A stretch of DNA of 64,000 nucleotides from NCBI GenBank assembly GCA_958450365.1, contig CAUEEP010000741.1:2538501-2602500 (forward strand), in the 5' to 3' direction. Shown piece after piece: positions 11,801 to 20,490 of the stretch (position 1 is the stretch's first letter; each line of letters opens with the position of its first letter). Source of the DNA: Mesorhabditis belari. Its lineage: Eukaryota; Nematoda; Chromadorea; Rhabditida; Rhabditidae. The notes under the pieces are model-generated. The model saw only the letters and a list, made by a program, of their open reading frames with translations. It searched no databases and had not been told where the DNA came from. A program made the translations under genes and the position numbers.

Positions 11801-14800
11801 ATCCATCTAGCAAATGGGGCTACAAAAAAGATTCCGATGAGAATTCCGAATCAAAAAGGAAATCGCGCCTTATAAAAGGGGATTTGAAATAGCGGACGTC
11901 TAAAGGATGACTTCGCTTTTCTGAAAAAACCCATCACATTTTATCTTTACTTCAACAATTCCATCACTTACATCCGAATACACATTTTTCTTCACATGCC
12001 ACGTGAGTTTTTTTTGCAATTCATCGAGTTTCTCCGTGTATTCCCCATTCACTTTTGTCAGCAATTTCTCCAATGTTTCGTCTTTTCCTTTCACCGAAGC
12101 ACGGGACTAAAGAGAAAATACAAAAAGCCGATTTTTCATCATTTTTCTTTCTAAGCATTGATTAAGGCTAAATTAAGGCTAAAAAGATGTGTTTTATTTT
12201 AAAAAAAAACCCCACTCATCCTCTCTACTTTAATTTGATACAAAAGCGCATAGAATAGTGTGTGTTCCTCGAGAGTAATGCGTTTTTTAAAACGCACATT
12301 TGGGAAAAAAAATCACCGTACTTTTAGCAAAAATTATTGCAAAAAAATGACGCAAAAATCACGAGCCCCGCATTATATACGACTCTTTTTAAAGATACTC
12401 AGCCTTTTAACTGATTTGGTGGGAAATTCGCTTCCAATGTAAAAAATGATTTTGGGGTAGGCTAATTTCCGCAAATTTTTTTTTGCGCAACTGGGTCGTT
12501 TGCGCAACTCGCCATAACTCGCTTCTAAGTCAGCCAATCTTTATAATTTTCGTTTCATTTTGTTGCACTTATTGAGATCTACAAAAGGAAACCAAAATCA
12601 TAAAGATTGGCTGACTTAGAAGGAAGTTATGTTGAGTTCAACCCACAGTATCAGCTCACTGAAAATTGCTAGAAATCTGAAACTTTTTCTATCAGAAAGC
12701 CTAGATTATCAGCTTCATTTTGATCTCAAACATTCAACAAAAATCTTCAAAAAGTACTCTAAAAGGGTTATCGATACTTAACGAGGCCTTAACGAGGCCT
12801 CATTCAGAGTAGTAATTTGAAAGTTTAATGTGATTTTTGAGTACTATTTTAAAGGAGTTTGCCAAATTTTTTGTATCAAAATGAAGCTAATAGCATTGGC
12901 TTTCTAATAAAAAAAGTTTCAAATTACTAGCGACTTTCCGTGCGCCGATATGACTGTCTGAACGGGAGCAACCCTAAAATATCGTTAGCCATGTCTAGCT
13001 TCGAGTCTAAAATATCGTTAGCCATGTCTAGATTTAGTAGTAAAGTTTGGAGATTGTTAAAATATAGGTTAAACGGTTCAAAAACGGATATTCCTTATAT
13101 TGAATGGATTCAAAAATGGACGAAATTCATTAACAAAACACGGCTAAACATTTCAAGCTTTAGTTTTCTGTAAAATTCACTTTTTCCAGCGTTCCACTGA
13201 TTTCATCGAGTAATTTCTTGGCTTGACTCTCGAATTGTTGCCGTAATTTTTCGATGAGTGGAAGTGATTTGGGGAGGAGCTCGTTGAGGTCATTTTTCAA
13301 CTGAAATCCGATCGATTGATTGTTAATTATCATAGCCGTTGTTAATTACTATAGCATACTATACCATTTACCTCATCAAAGTCTTTCTCCTCTTCGGGCA
13401 TCTTTGCAAAGAGCGCCGTCGAGTTCGCGATCTCGTCGCGTGGAGCCAAATGCGCCAACTTCAACACAATCAACGGATATGTTAACTGAAATTTTGAAAT
13501 TTTCAATGTATTGGGTTGGTGAATTGAAAACTGCGGGACTCTGAACTAAAATTTATTCAACATAAAGCCATGAATTCATTCCAAATAATTTCCATTATTA
13601 TTGACGACTTCTGCCCATTTTACAGGCAATTTGCGGATTCCTCTTTCGTAGTAGGATTTTGGTTTTGAATCGAAAAACTTTTCGAGCCAATTTTTGACTG
13701 CTTCTTCCGAATCGAAGTGTTCTCCCGCAAGCTCATTACTCATGGTCCGGAATAAATAGTAATCAAAAGGGGCGAGGTTCGGACTGTAAACTGTAAACTG
13801 TTCGGACTGGGGATGCGACAAAAGTTCCCAAACAAGGCTATTTATTTTAGGGGGAGTCAGTTTTACAACATGAGGGCGCGCGTTGTCGTGGAGGAGAACG
13901 ATCTTTGACTTGGAGGGCCTATTCTTCTTCAGAGATTCATTGCGGATTCCTCTTTCGTAGTAGGATTGGTTTGGTCTGATTTGGTTTGTGTGTGAGACAA
14001 GTGTGAGACTCAAAAATGGAGGACTGGAGATGTCCGATAGAGAGTTTGAGCACTTTCTTCAAAAGAAACCCATTTTGGTGTCAATAGAAAAGTTGTAGAG
14101 AATCAAAAATTAGGCTTATAGCCAAATTTCCAAAAAGACACACTTAGTAGTTTTGCTTAAAATGCAAGTTTTGTGAAAAATTTCATTTGGCAACGTAAAT
14201 TTGGCATTTCTTGAAAACCAGTTTTTGAATCGTTCTGAAAATTTGGATATAAGCTTGATTTTTGATTCTCTACAACTTTTCCATTGACACCAAAATGGGT
14301 TTCTTTTGAAGAAAGTCCTCAAACTGTCACATATGACAATAGCCGGCAGTTTTCAATTCACCAACCCAATAAATACAATAAATGAATAGATTCAAGATTA
14401 CTGAATAGAATAGATTCTAGATCCAGATCCAGATCTAGATTCCTTTTCGGCTAACCCACATTTTGTGGATACAAGAACTTCTCATTTTTCAACTCGGTGA
14501 AATCCCCGTCAAGCGCCGCCTCGAAATCGCTCAACGCCTTCAGGCTATTCGGCGAATTTCCGAAGCTCTTCAAGTTTTCCTAAATTTATGCAACTTTCAA
14601 AATTAATGAAAAATCATTTGAAAAAAACCGTTTTCAATTTCTCCTTGTAGTCAGCGATGAAAGTGTCGAAAAATTTCAAGACTTTTCGAGGCAATGAGGT
14701 GAGTTTTGAGGTGTAAACGGGCGAGAAGATGAAGTTGTAGTCGAGGATCTGAAAATATTAGAAACTAAAGCTTTTGACGCTTTTGTCTTTCACCTCATTT

Positions 14801-17357
14801 CCATCAACAATATCAGCGGTCTCGAATAAATGGCTTCGGACTGTCAAAATCTCATCTTCTTCAATATTGGCCAATGTGATGTTGACAATATTCACCTAGA
14901 AGTTCGATACTTTGAGAAAAGGTAAAAGTAAGTATTTGGTAGTAAGGCTTTAACTATTTTAACATTATTTTAACAGTTACAGTCGCAGCTACAGCTACGA
15001 GCTACAGTCGAACTTCTTTATAACAAACGTTCAACAAAACGTGAACTTTTATATAACGGCTTTTGTGAGCCCATGAGGCTTTTGTGAGCCTTGAGCCCAT
15101 GAGGCTTTTGTGAGCCTTGAGCCCATGAGGCTTTTGTGAGCCCTTGAGCCCTTGAGGCTTTTGTGAGCCCTTGAGCCCTTGAGGCTTTTGTGAGCCCTTG
15201 AGCCCTTGAGGCTTTTGTGAGCCCTTGAGCCCTTGAGGCTTTTGTGAGCCCTTGAGGCTTCTCTGAGTTCTGGCTTCTCTGAGTCCCAGCAAAACGTTTA
15301 ATAAAATGCTAACCTACAAGCTTTTACATAAAAGATTTTCCTTATAACGATATTTTGTTGGAAAATAGTTCTAAGTTGCGTTTCTCTATAATGTTTTTTT
15401 CTTGAATCGAACTTGAATCGAATTATGTTTTCTAAACAATCTTCTAAACAAAACGATGGTTAAAGATCTGATTTTTTGCTTCTACATAATGATTTTCTGT
15501 GTTTTCTGTATATTTCTATATAAAGATATTTATTCTTGGTTTCTTGCATATCTTTATAGAGAGTATATCTTGCTATTTATCTGCGATCTTGCATTACTTA
15601 CTATTTACAACAGGCAACATTCAGTTGCTAAAGTCAAACTCAAAGTAACTCTTGAGCCTTTTTTCAACGTCGACTCTGAAGCCTACTCTAGCTACCGTAA
15701 CCCAGCGTTTAAATCATAGGATAGATCTAATTGCAATTCAGTTGATGAAGAGTGATCTTTGCAACGCTTGAACGCGTATTATTGTAAGATTGACTAGTTT
15801 GAGTTACGGCGCGTGGTAGCTGTGCCATTCTTTACATTTTCTAAAGCTCGAAAAACGATTTCAAGTAAACTAAGAAAGTAAACTAAGTGTTTAGATATGT
15901 TTTTCTATTTTCCAACTTTCTAAACCCACCACATGCTTGAGGATCGAGAGTTTCGCTTCTGTGGCATTGCTTTTGTAAGTTTCCTCCAAATTGTGCTTTT
16001 CTTCGGCGAGTTGCGCCATTTCATTCGGATGTTTCTTTGAAATATCAGCAACTGCCTGCAAGTGTTTTCTTATTATTTTCGAAGCTCTAATTGTATGTGA
16101 ATGCAAGAAAGCTAATTGTAAGTGCCGTAGAAAGTGTTTTTTTTTCTTTGGCCAGTTTAGTTTTTTGGCCAGTTTTTGGCCAAACTGTACCTGCATGTAA
16201 AATCGAGGAATTGACCCATAGAGGAGTGTGATTGGGTTAGCGAGCTTCTCCTCAAGTTTCACCAAACTTTTTGATGTCACTGGGCAATTCTTTGAGAGCT
16301 CGGAGATCACCTGAAAGTTTGGAAAGATGAACAAAAGTTTTGTAAAGTGGTCTGACTGACAAAACTGACAAAAAAGCTGGTCAGAAAGCTAATTTTTTGA
16401 ACTGGGTTACTGTAGTTGGTGCAATTAGTTACAGAATCAGTTACAAATGAAGATAAACGTTTTCTGTTTTGGATGAAAGATGTACTTTTTGGTTCTTGCG
16501 TAGTTTCCGGGTATTTTGGAAAAATCCGGGTATCTTGAACGGGTCAGCATGCTTTGAAGGTCGATAACTTTGTCCAGAGATAATATTTTTGCTAACTTTT
16601 TATATCATTGTATAGAGGACATTTCAGGCTTTCAATGATACCAATTAGAGCTTAATTAGATAATCCAGTCTAAGAAAATCAGAGCCGACTCTCGACAAAT
16701 GAGGCCTATCCAACTCGGGTGCCTTATCGCCTTGTTTTCTTGGACTGGATTAACCAATTAAGCTTTATTTGATATGATCTGAAAGCCTGAAATGTTCTCT
16801 GTACAATGATATGAAAAGTTAGCAAAAATATTGTCTCTGGACAAAGTTATAGGGTTTCAAAGTGTGGCGAGCCGTTCAAAATACCCCTATCCTTTCCCTA
16901 TGTTGTGTCGCCTGGTTTTCTTGGACTGCAAAAGCGAATCAAGCTCTATTTGGTATCATTTAAAAGCCTGAAACGTTCTCTATCCAATGATATAAAAGGT
17001 TAAGAAAAATATGATTTCTACACAAAGTTATCGACCTTCAAAGCATGCCGACCCGTTCAAGATACCCGAAAACTACGCGAGAGCCTACTTTTCTAATATT
17101 TTGGGGTACTTTGGTCTAATTCTTTTGACAAAGACTGATATCTTTCAAAGAACTAGATGAAATGGTAAATCAATCTTTAAATCTTGATGTCTCTGAAGAT
17201 GACTTACATGTCTCTGAGGCTCAAATGGCCAATCATCACACAACTCCTTCATTCAACTCACCTCATTCGTTTCTCTTATCGTCCACCCATCTGGCAACTT
17301 GACCGCTTCACCAATCACCACCACAAATAACAACAACAAGATCCTTTTCAATCCCAT
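8829..17357 (-). CDS. Multi-exon secreted protein, unknown nematode-type family
   Basis: Exons on the - strand: 17357-17262, 16310-16191, 16055-15930, 14895-14794, 14748-14629, 14579-14460, 13485-13372, 13300-13181, 12106-11972, 11268-11167, 9800-9681, 9092-8976, 8933-8829. Every exon length is a multiple of three and every intron is phase 0, giving 498 residues. The start MGLKRILLLLFVVVIGEA is a clear signal peptide. The mature protein is mostly charged, helical-looking sequence with several N-glycosylation sites (such as NIT and NAT) and few Cys (CP, CLELL); no membrane segment follows the signal. Conserved-looking segments are YNNLHKFVGVLARFAA, GGYRFWQSFK and IPILLIINDLPRPEYEYF. I do not recognise the family; it is probably an extracellular protein. 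Exon 9 could instead run to 11951 if a second GT donor is used. Further small exons may be missed in the large introns, which hold two mariners, fold-backs and minisatellites. Confidence 0.8.
9947..11083 (-). mobile_element. Rearranged mariner element
   Basis: Terminal inverted repeats TTAGTTTGGTAAAAAAGAAA (left) and TTAGGTTGGTAAAAAAGAAA (right, complemented) are flanked by TA at 9945-9946 and 11084-11085. It is a different mariner lineage from the copy at 483-1742. The element sits in the intron between exons 10 and 11 of the - strand secreted-protein gene. Confidence 0.9.
10030..11051 (-). pseudogene. Mariner transposase with duplicated C-terminal block replacing the N-terminus
   Basis: Reading on the - strand, the element starts with a catalytic C-terminal block (FLDDNARPHVAKITQQK to YSPDLAPSDYHLFRSM, about 11030-10830). 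It then jumps into the end of the DNA-binding region (STLDLAEQFGCTHVTIENHL, GKTNRCGKWVPHKLS) and the DEKW core (about 10600). A second copy of the same C-terminal block follows and ends in GEYLLD at 10030. The second copy has lost the catalytic Asp (FLHEHTRSH for FLDDNARPH). The true N-terminal helix-turn-helix is absent, and frameshifts separate the parts. The product is non-functional. The arrangement looks like gene conversion or template switching between two mariner copies. Confidence 0.85.
11443..11711. repeat. 19/24-bp minisatellite
   Basis: Copies of TTATCGTAACTCAGCCTAC, some with an extra TATCG, repeat about 13 times. The array lies in the intron between exons 9 and 10 of the - strand secreted-protein gene. 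Confidence 0.93.
12500..12645. mobile_element. Small hairpin MITE-like element
   Basis: An arm with CTTCTAAGTCAGCCAATCTT (about 12521-12540) is inverted at 12600-12620 (AAGATTGGCTGACTTAGAAG). It is non-coding and lies in the intron 12107-13180, where I see no other feature apart from AT-rich sequence. Confidence 0.7.
13511..14369 (-). mobile_element. Internally deleted mariner carrying a nested hairpin
   Basis: Ends TTGGGTTGGTGAATTGAAAA match exactly in inverted orientation, with TA on both sides (13509-13510 and 14370-14371). Length is 859 bp. The half away from the C-terminal transposase remnant has been replaced by an inverted repeat (about 14036-14110 versus 14262-14330; shared core AACCCATTTTGGTGTCAAT). 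This is a third mariner lineage in this window and lies in the intron between exons 6 and 7 of the - strand secreted-protein gene. Confidence 0.9.
13576..14013 (-). pseudogene. Mariner transposase C-terminal remnant
   Basis: The remaining frame contains LLHDNARPHVVKLTPPKI and YSPNLAPFDYYLFRTM. The first catalytic Asp (DEKW block) and the DNA-binding domain are gone. The SPD motif is SPN, although the downstream Asp of the DD34D triad (PFD) remains. A 10-residue insertion sits between the second and third catalytic blocks, and the SYYERGIRK end is duplicated upstream as SYYERGIRN. It cannot be active. Confidence 0.85.
15055..15275. repeat. 27-bp minisatellite
   Basis: GAGGCTTTTGTGAGCCCTTG-type units repeat about eight times with GAGCCC spacers. 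It sits in the intron between exons 3 and 4 of the - strand secreted-protein gene. The rest of that intron (15280-15900) is AT-rich without recognisable features. Confidence 0.92.
16483..17090. mobile_element. Inverted-repeat element with three related arms
   Basis: The left arm (about 16490-16690) and the right arm (about 16905-17085) are inverted copies; ends read CTTGCGTAGTTTCCGGGTA and TACCCGAAAACTACGCGAGA. A third, central copy at about 16730-16900 is in the same orientation as the right arm. Shared blocks include GATAACTTTGTCCAGAGA and the CATTGTATAGAGGACATTTCAGG region. No coding frame. It lies in the intron between exons 1 and 2 of the - strand secreted-protein gene. Confidence 0.8.
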
Positions 17358-17399
17358 CAATAACAAATGTTTTCAGATTCCAAATTCCAAATCTACTCA

Positions 17400-18298
17400 A
17401 AGCTTTCAAACGAAAAATGAGTTACTTTGAAATCTTTCGAACTGTCAAATATCGCCAAAAAGTGAGTTTATCCTTTTTCTTTTCCTTGATTTCCATGAAT
17501 GACCTCGACTCTCTCAAAAATCCCAAAAAGATAACTCAAAACTTTTCCCGAACACTCTTTTTCCCCAAAATCATTTCCCTCTTTTTGAGAGCACAAAAAA
17601 AAACTTAGAAAACTCTTTTTTGCGATTCCATTAGGATCGGGAAATTTTCTCAAAGGCTATCCCAAAAAAAAGTGTTCCGAAAATTTTTGACTGACCGCTA
17701 ATTTAATTGAGAGGTAAACGGGAGAAAAACTTCTAATGTGCTTGAATTCGGAGAAAAGTTTCCTTTGAGTTTTGCTGGGGTTTTGAAGTGTTCTCACGGG
17801 TCAACGGAGTTCACGAATTAACTACTGACGAAGGTCAGGTGGTTTGACGTATCGTACTTGGTTTGACGTATCGACTTTGTCGTTGTTGAGTAAAATGGCT
17901 CAGGTTTGAAGTGGACAACTTTGTTGGTAAAGTTTTGAGAGTTTAGCACTTTAAACCGCTCTTATCTATGGAATTTAAGGTAATTGGAAACAGAAAAAAA
18001 GGAAACCGTTGAAAAGTTACAAAATCGACTTTTGGCAAACAGTTCTGACAAATGTTTAGTAAAACAAGTTGCACGAGGACACTTGTAGCTCAAAAACGGT
18101 TGCATATCCAAGTTTATCACATTTAACTATTCCTGGTCTAGCTCTGATTGATTTTGTGCACATTCTACTCCTGACGCATTCTAAAATGCGTCTATTTCGT
18201 TGTTTTAAGTAAGAAGAAAAAGAAAAAATTTCATTCTGATAAATTCTGGCATAATTAGGTCCGTTTTTACTTAGGTTTTAAGTTAAATATCATTAGTT
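17400..18298. other. No gene recognised
   Basis: Sequence upstream of the - strand gene; its promoter should lie here, but I see no defined element. A short direct repeat GGTTTGACGTATCG occurs at about 17840 and 17861. ACCGCTCTTATCTATGGAAT at about 17956 also occurs twice in the element at 25.5-27.4 kb. Confidence 0.6.
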
Positions 18299-18556
18299 AA
18301 CTACCGTAAATACTGTAATAGTACCCCACCCCCATAATGACGGTGCGGAGCGTTGCGTAGTCTAGCTTTGAACGTGTTTTTCTCGACACTGGTTTATGCT
18401 ACAATGCGCGCTTAGGTATCAAAAAATAGCACTGAATTTCAGCTATTTTTTTGATAACAAAGACACATGTTTTGGAAGTACGGATGCTTTGCAAAAAATG
18501 AAATACTAAAAAACTTTTGCGACTACCCGACTGTACGAGGGGGTGGGGTACTACAG
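18299..18556. mobile_element. MITE-like segment with TACCGTAAATACTGTAATAG end
   Basis: TACCGTAAATACTGTAATAG at 18302 recurs inverted at about 19556-19575 and in direct orientation at 5315. GTACCCCACCCCC (about 18321) is inverted at about 18537. The segment abuts the left end of the Tc1-like element, suggesting one element inserted into another. Confidence 0.5.
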
Positions 18557-19554
18557 TCATGGACAAAAGTCTTGGCGGGTCCTGGGTGGCAACTTTCAAA
18601 CGCAAATTTAGGAACCTTCCCGAGAGGCTATAAAAAAAGTTGTCACAAGTATTTTTGAGCATTTTTACTCTACTTTTAGCTATGACCAAGCATTGAACTC
18701 GAAAGTTTATTTTAGACAACAAAAATAAGCGTCAAAGACAAAAAGGTCACAAAAACAATGGACAAAAGTCTTGGCGGCACATACATAGAGGCGAAAAATT
18801 CAATATTTTGTAGGTCCGCCTTTAGCTGCAATGATTGCTTGGAGCCTCCGGGGCATACTGTGAACTAGATCGCGTAAAATTTGTGGCGCAATTGTCACTC
18901 AAACTCACCGTACGTAGTACCAAAGATCCGCCTTAGAGCTAAACCGTCTTCCCTTGAGTTTCGTCTTGATAAACGCCCATAGGTGTCCAATAACATCCAA
19001 ATCGGGGCTGTATGGAGAAGCTGAAACGAGTTGAACACGATTCGCGCGGAACCATCCGAGTAGTCGAACACTTCCTCCATTGGCAAGTCGAATAGTGTGG
19101 CCCATAAGCAACTGACTCTTGTGGCAAAGAGCGTTGTCCTGGTAGAGGAGCCATCCTTGTCCCATTTTGGCGGTCGCAAAAGGAAGAAATTTGTTCTCCA
19201 GGATCGTCTTGTAGCGTCTTGTAGCGCTGGGCATCAAGAGTCGAGTTGAGAAGAACCAATGGACCCGGTGAACTTCTTGCCATAGCTCCTAAAAAACAAG
19301 ATTAATATACATAACAAAAGAGAGTCTCTTACCCCATACCATGACCGCTTCACCACCAAAGTTCACCGTCGGACGCAAGTATTTAGAGTCTCTTTCGAGT
19401 AACTACGGTGAACTTTGGTGGTGAAGCGATCATGGTATGGGGTAAGAGACTCTCTCTTGTTATGTATATTAATCTTGTTTTTTAGGAGCTATGGCAAGAA
19501 GTTCACCGGGTCCATTGGTCCTTCTCAACTCGTCTGTCCTTTTGTCCATGATTG
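18554..19554 (-). mobile_element. Tc1-like transposon with internal palindrome
   Basis: The left end (CAGTCATGGACAAAAGTCTT) and the right end (CTTTTGTCCATGATTG) are inverted repeats, each next to TA. The left terminal sequence recurs internally at about 18756-18780, just beyond the transposase C-terminus, so the element has a long, partly duplicated left end. Bases 19242-19370 are repeated in inverted orientation at about 19404-19532, making a near-perfect palindrome of about 128 bp per arm. The palindrome copies the transposase intron and flanking exon sequence. Confidence 0.8.
18780..19365 (-). pseudogene. Tc1-like transposase, interrupted
   Basis: On the - strand the reading runs GGEAVMVWG, an apparent 44-bp intron (GTAAGAG to TTTTTAG, about 19333-19290), then GAMARSSPGPLVLLNSTLDAQRYKT, YQDNALCHKS (catalytic Asp), SPYSPDLDVIGHLW, and the family C-terminus SMPRRLQAIIAAKGG. 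The third catalytic residue, Glu of IEHLW in active Tc1 enzymes, is Gly here. A tandem duplication of CGTCTTGTAG (19205-19214 and 19215-19224) shifts the frame. The N-terminal DNA-binding region and the first catalytic Asp are missing, having been replaced by the palindrome. Inactive copy. Confidence 0.82.
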
Positions 19555-19739
19555 TATTACAGTATTTACGGTAGTTTCTTTTTATCTTTTTGTACGTGTT
19601 CTTGTTCACTTTATCAATCTTTTGTTTAGTTTTCTTTTAGGATACATTTTTTAAGAATTTGCACGGAGCTCCTAAACCCATTGTCCTTGGCTCTTACCTC
19701 TGATTGCATGGCATGACCGTCGTTGATCAACAAGCCTTT

Positions 19740-20300
19740 AATTGTGAAGTCACCATCGTTCAATGGCACCAATGGTACCGTGATGTAATTGTCGAAATTT
19801 TTTAAAATCCTGTTGCTCCTGGTTGATGGTCCTGGTTAAATTGTTTGTATTGATGAGGCGCATGTTGTTAGAAGAAAGTATAATGTCAGCCGAGTAGTTC
19901 GTAAGGATTGGTTAGTTGGAGGAGTTGTGCAAGGCACTAAGCAATGTTTCACTGAGTTGATCAGTACCCGCGATGCTCAAACCCTTGAGGGAATCATCTA
20001 AAAATGTGTTGCCAGGCATTAATTTGCACACCGACTGTTAGAGAGGTTACAATAACCTGGCCAGCTTAGGATATGTGCATCAAACAGTGAATCATTCATA
20101 AAATTTTGTAAATCCAGCAACTAGTGTCCACACTCAAGCAATTGAGTCTCTTTGGAGTCAACTAAAAACAAGAATTCGGATGAGAAACGGCATTAGGCTC
20201 TAGGACGACCATTTCTTTGAAGTTTTTTGGAAATGGCAACACAGTTCTGAAAACTTGATGTACCTTTTCTGGAGTGAAATGGCCAAGAAGTACCCTCTCA
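19740..20300 (+). pseudogene. Merlin-type (IS1595/ISXO2-like DDE) transposase remnant
   Basis: Recognisable blocks in order: TIVQWHQWYRDV; IDEAHVVRRKYNVSR with the acidic first catalytic residue; KDWLVGGVVQG; YNNLASLGYVHQTVNHS; then TSVHTQAIESLWSQLKTRI and FFEVFWKWQH. These match the typical order of the ISXO2-like/Merlin transposase domain (IDE, WVFGG, VNHS, HTNxIExxWSxLK). At least one frameshift and several stops (near 20000, 20020 and 20045) break the frame. No terminal repeats were identified. It lies directly after the Tc1-like element. Confidence 0.75.
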
Positions 20301-20490
20301 CTTGATCTTCTTGACTTTATGAGTGTCCCTGTTGTATTTTTGTTGTCCTTGTTGCGTTTTGTTATTGTTGTTTCTCATTATTCAATGTTGTTAAAATAAA
20401 ACATAAAAGACTAACATAAAAATTAATAAAAAACATTATAAAGTATTACTAATCGATTCAGCATAGTCAAAAACCTCTGTATGCAAGTTT

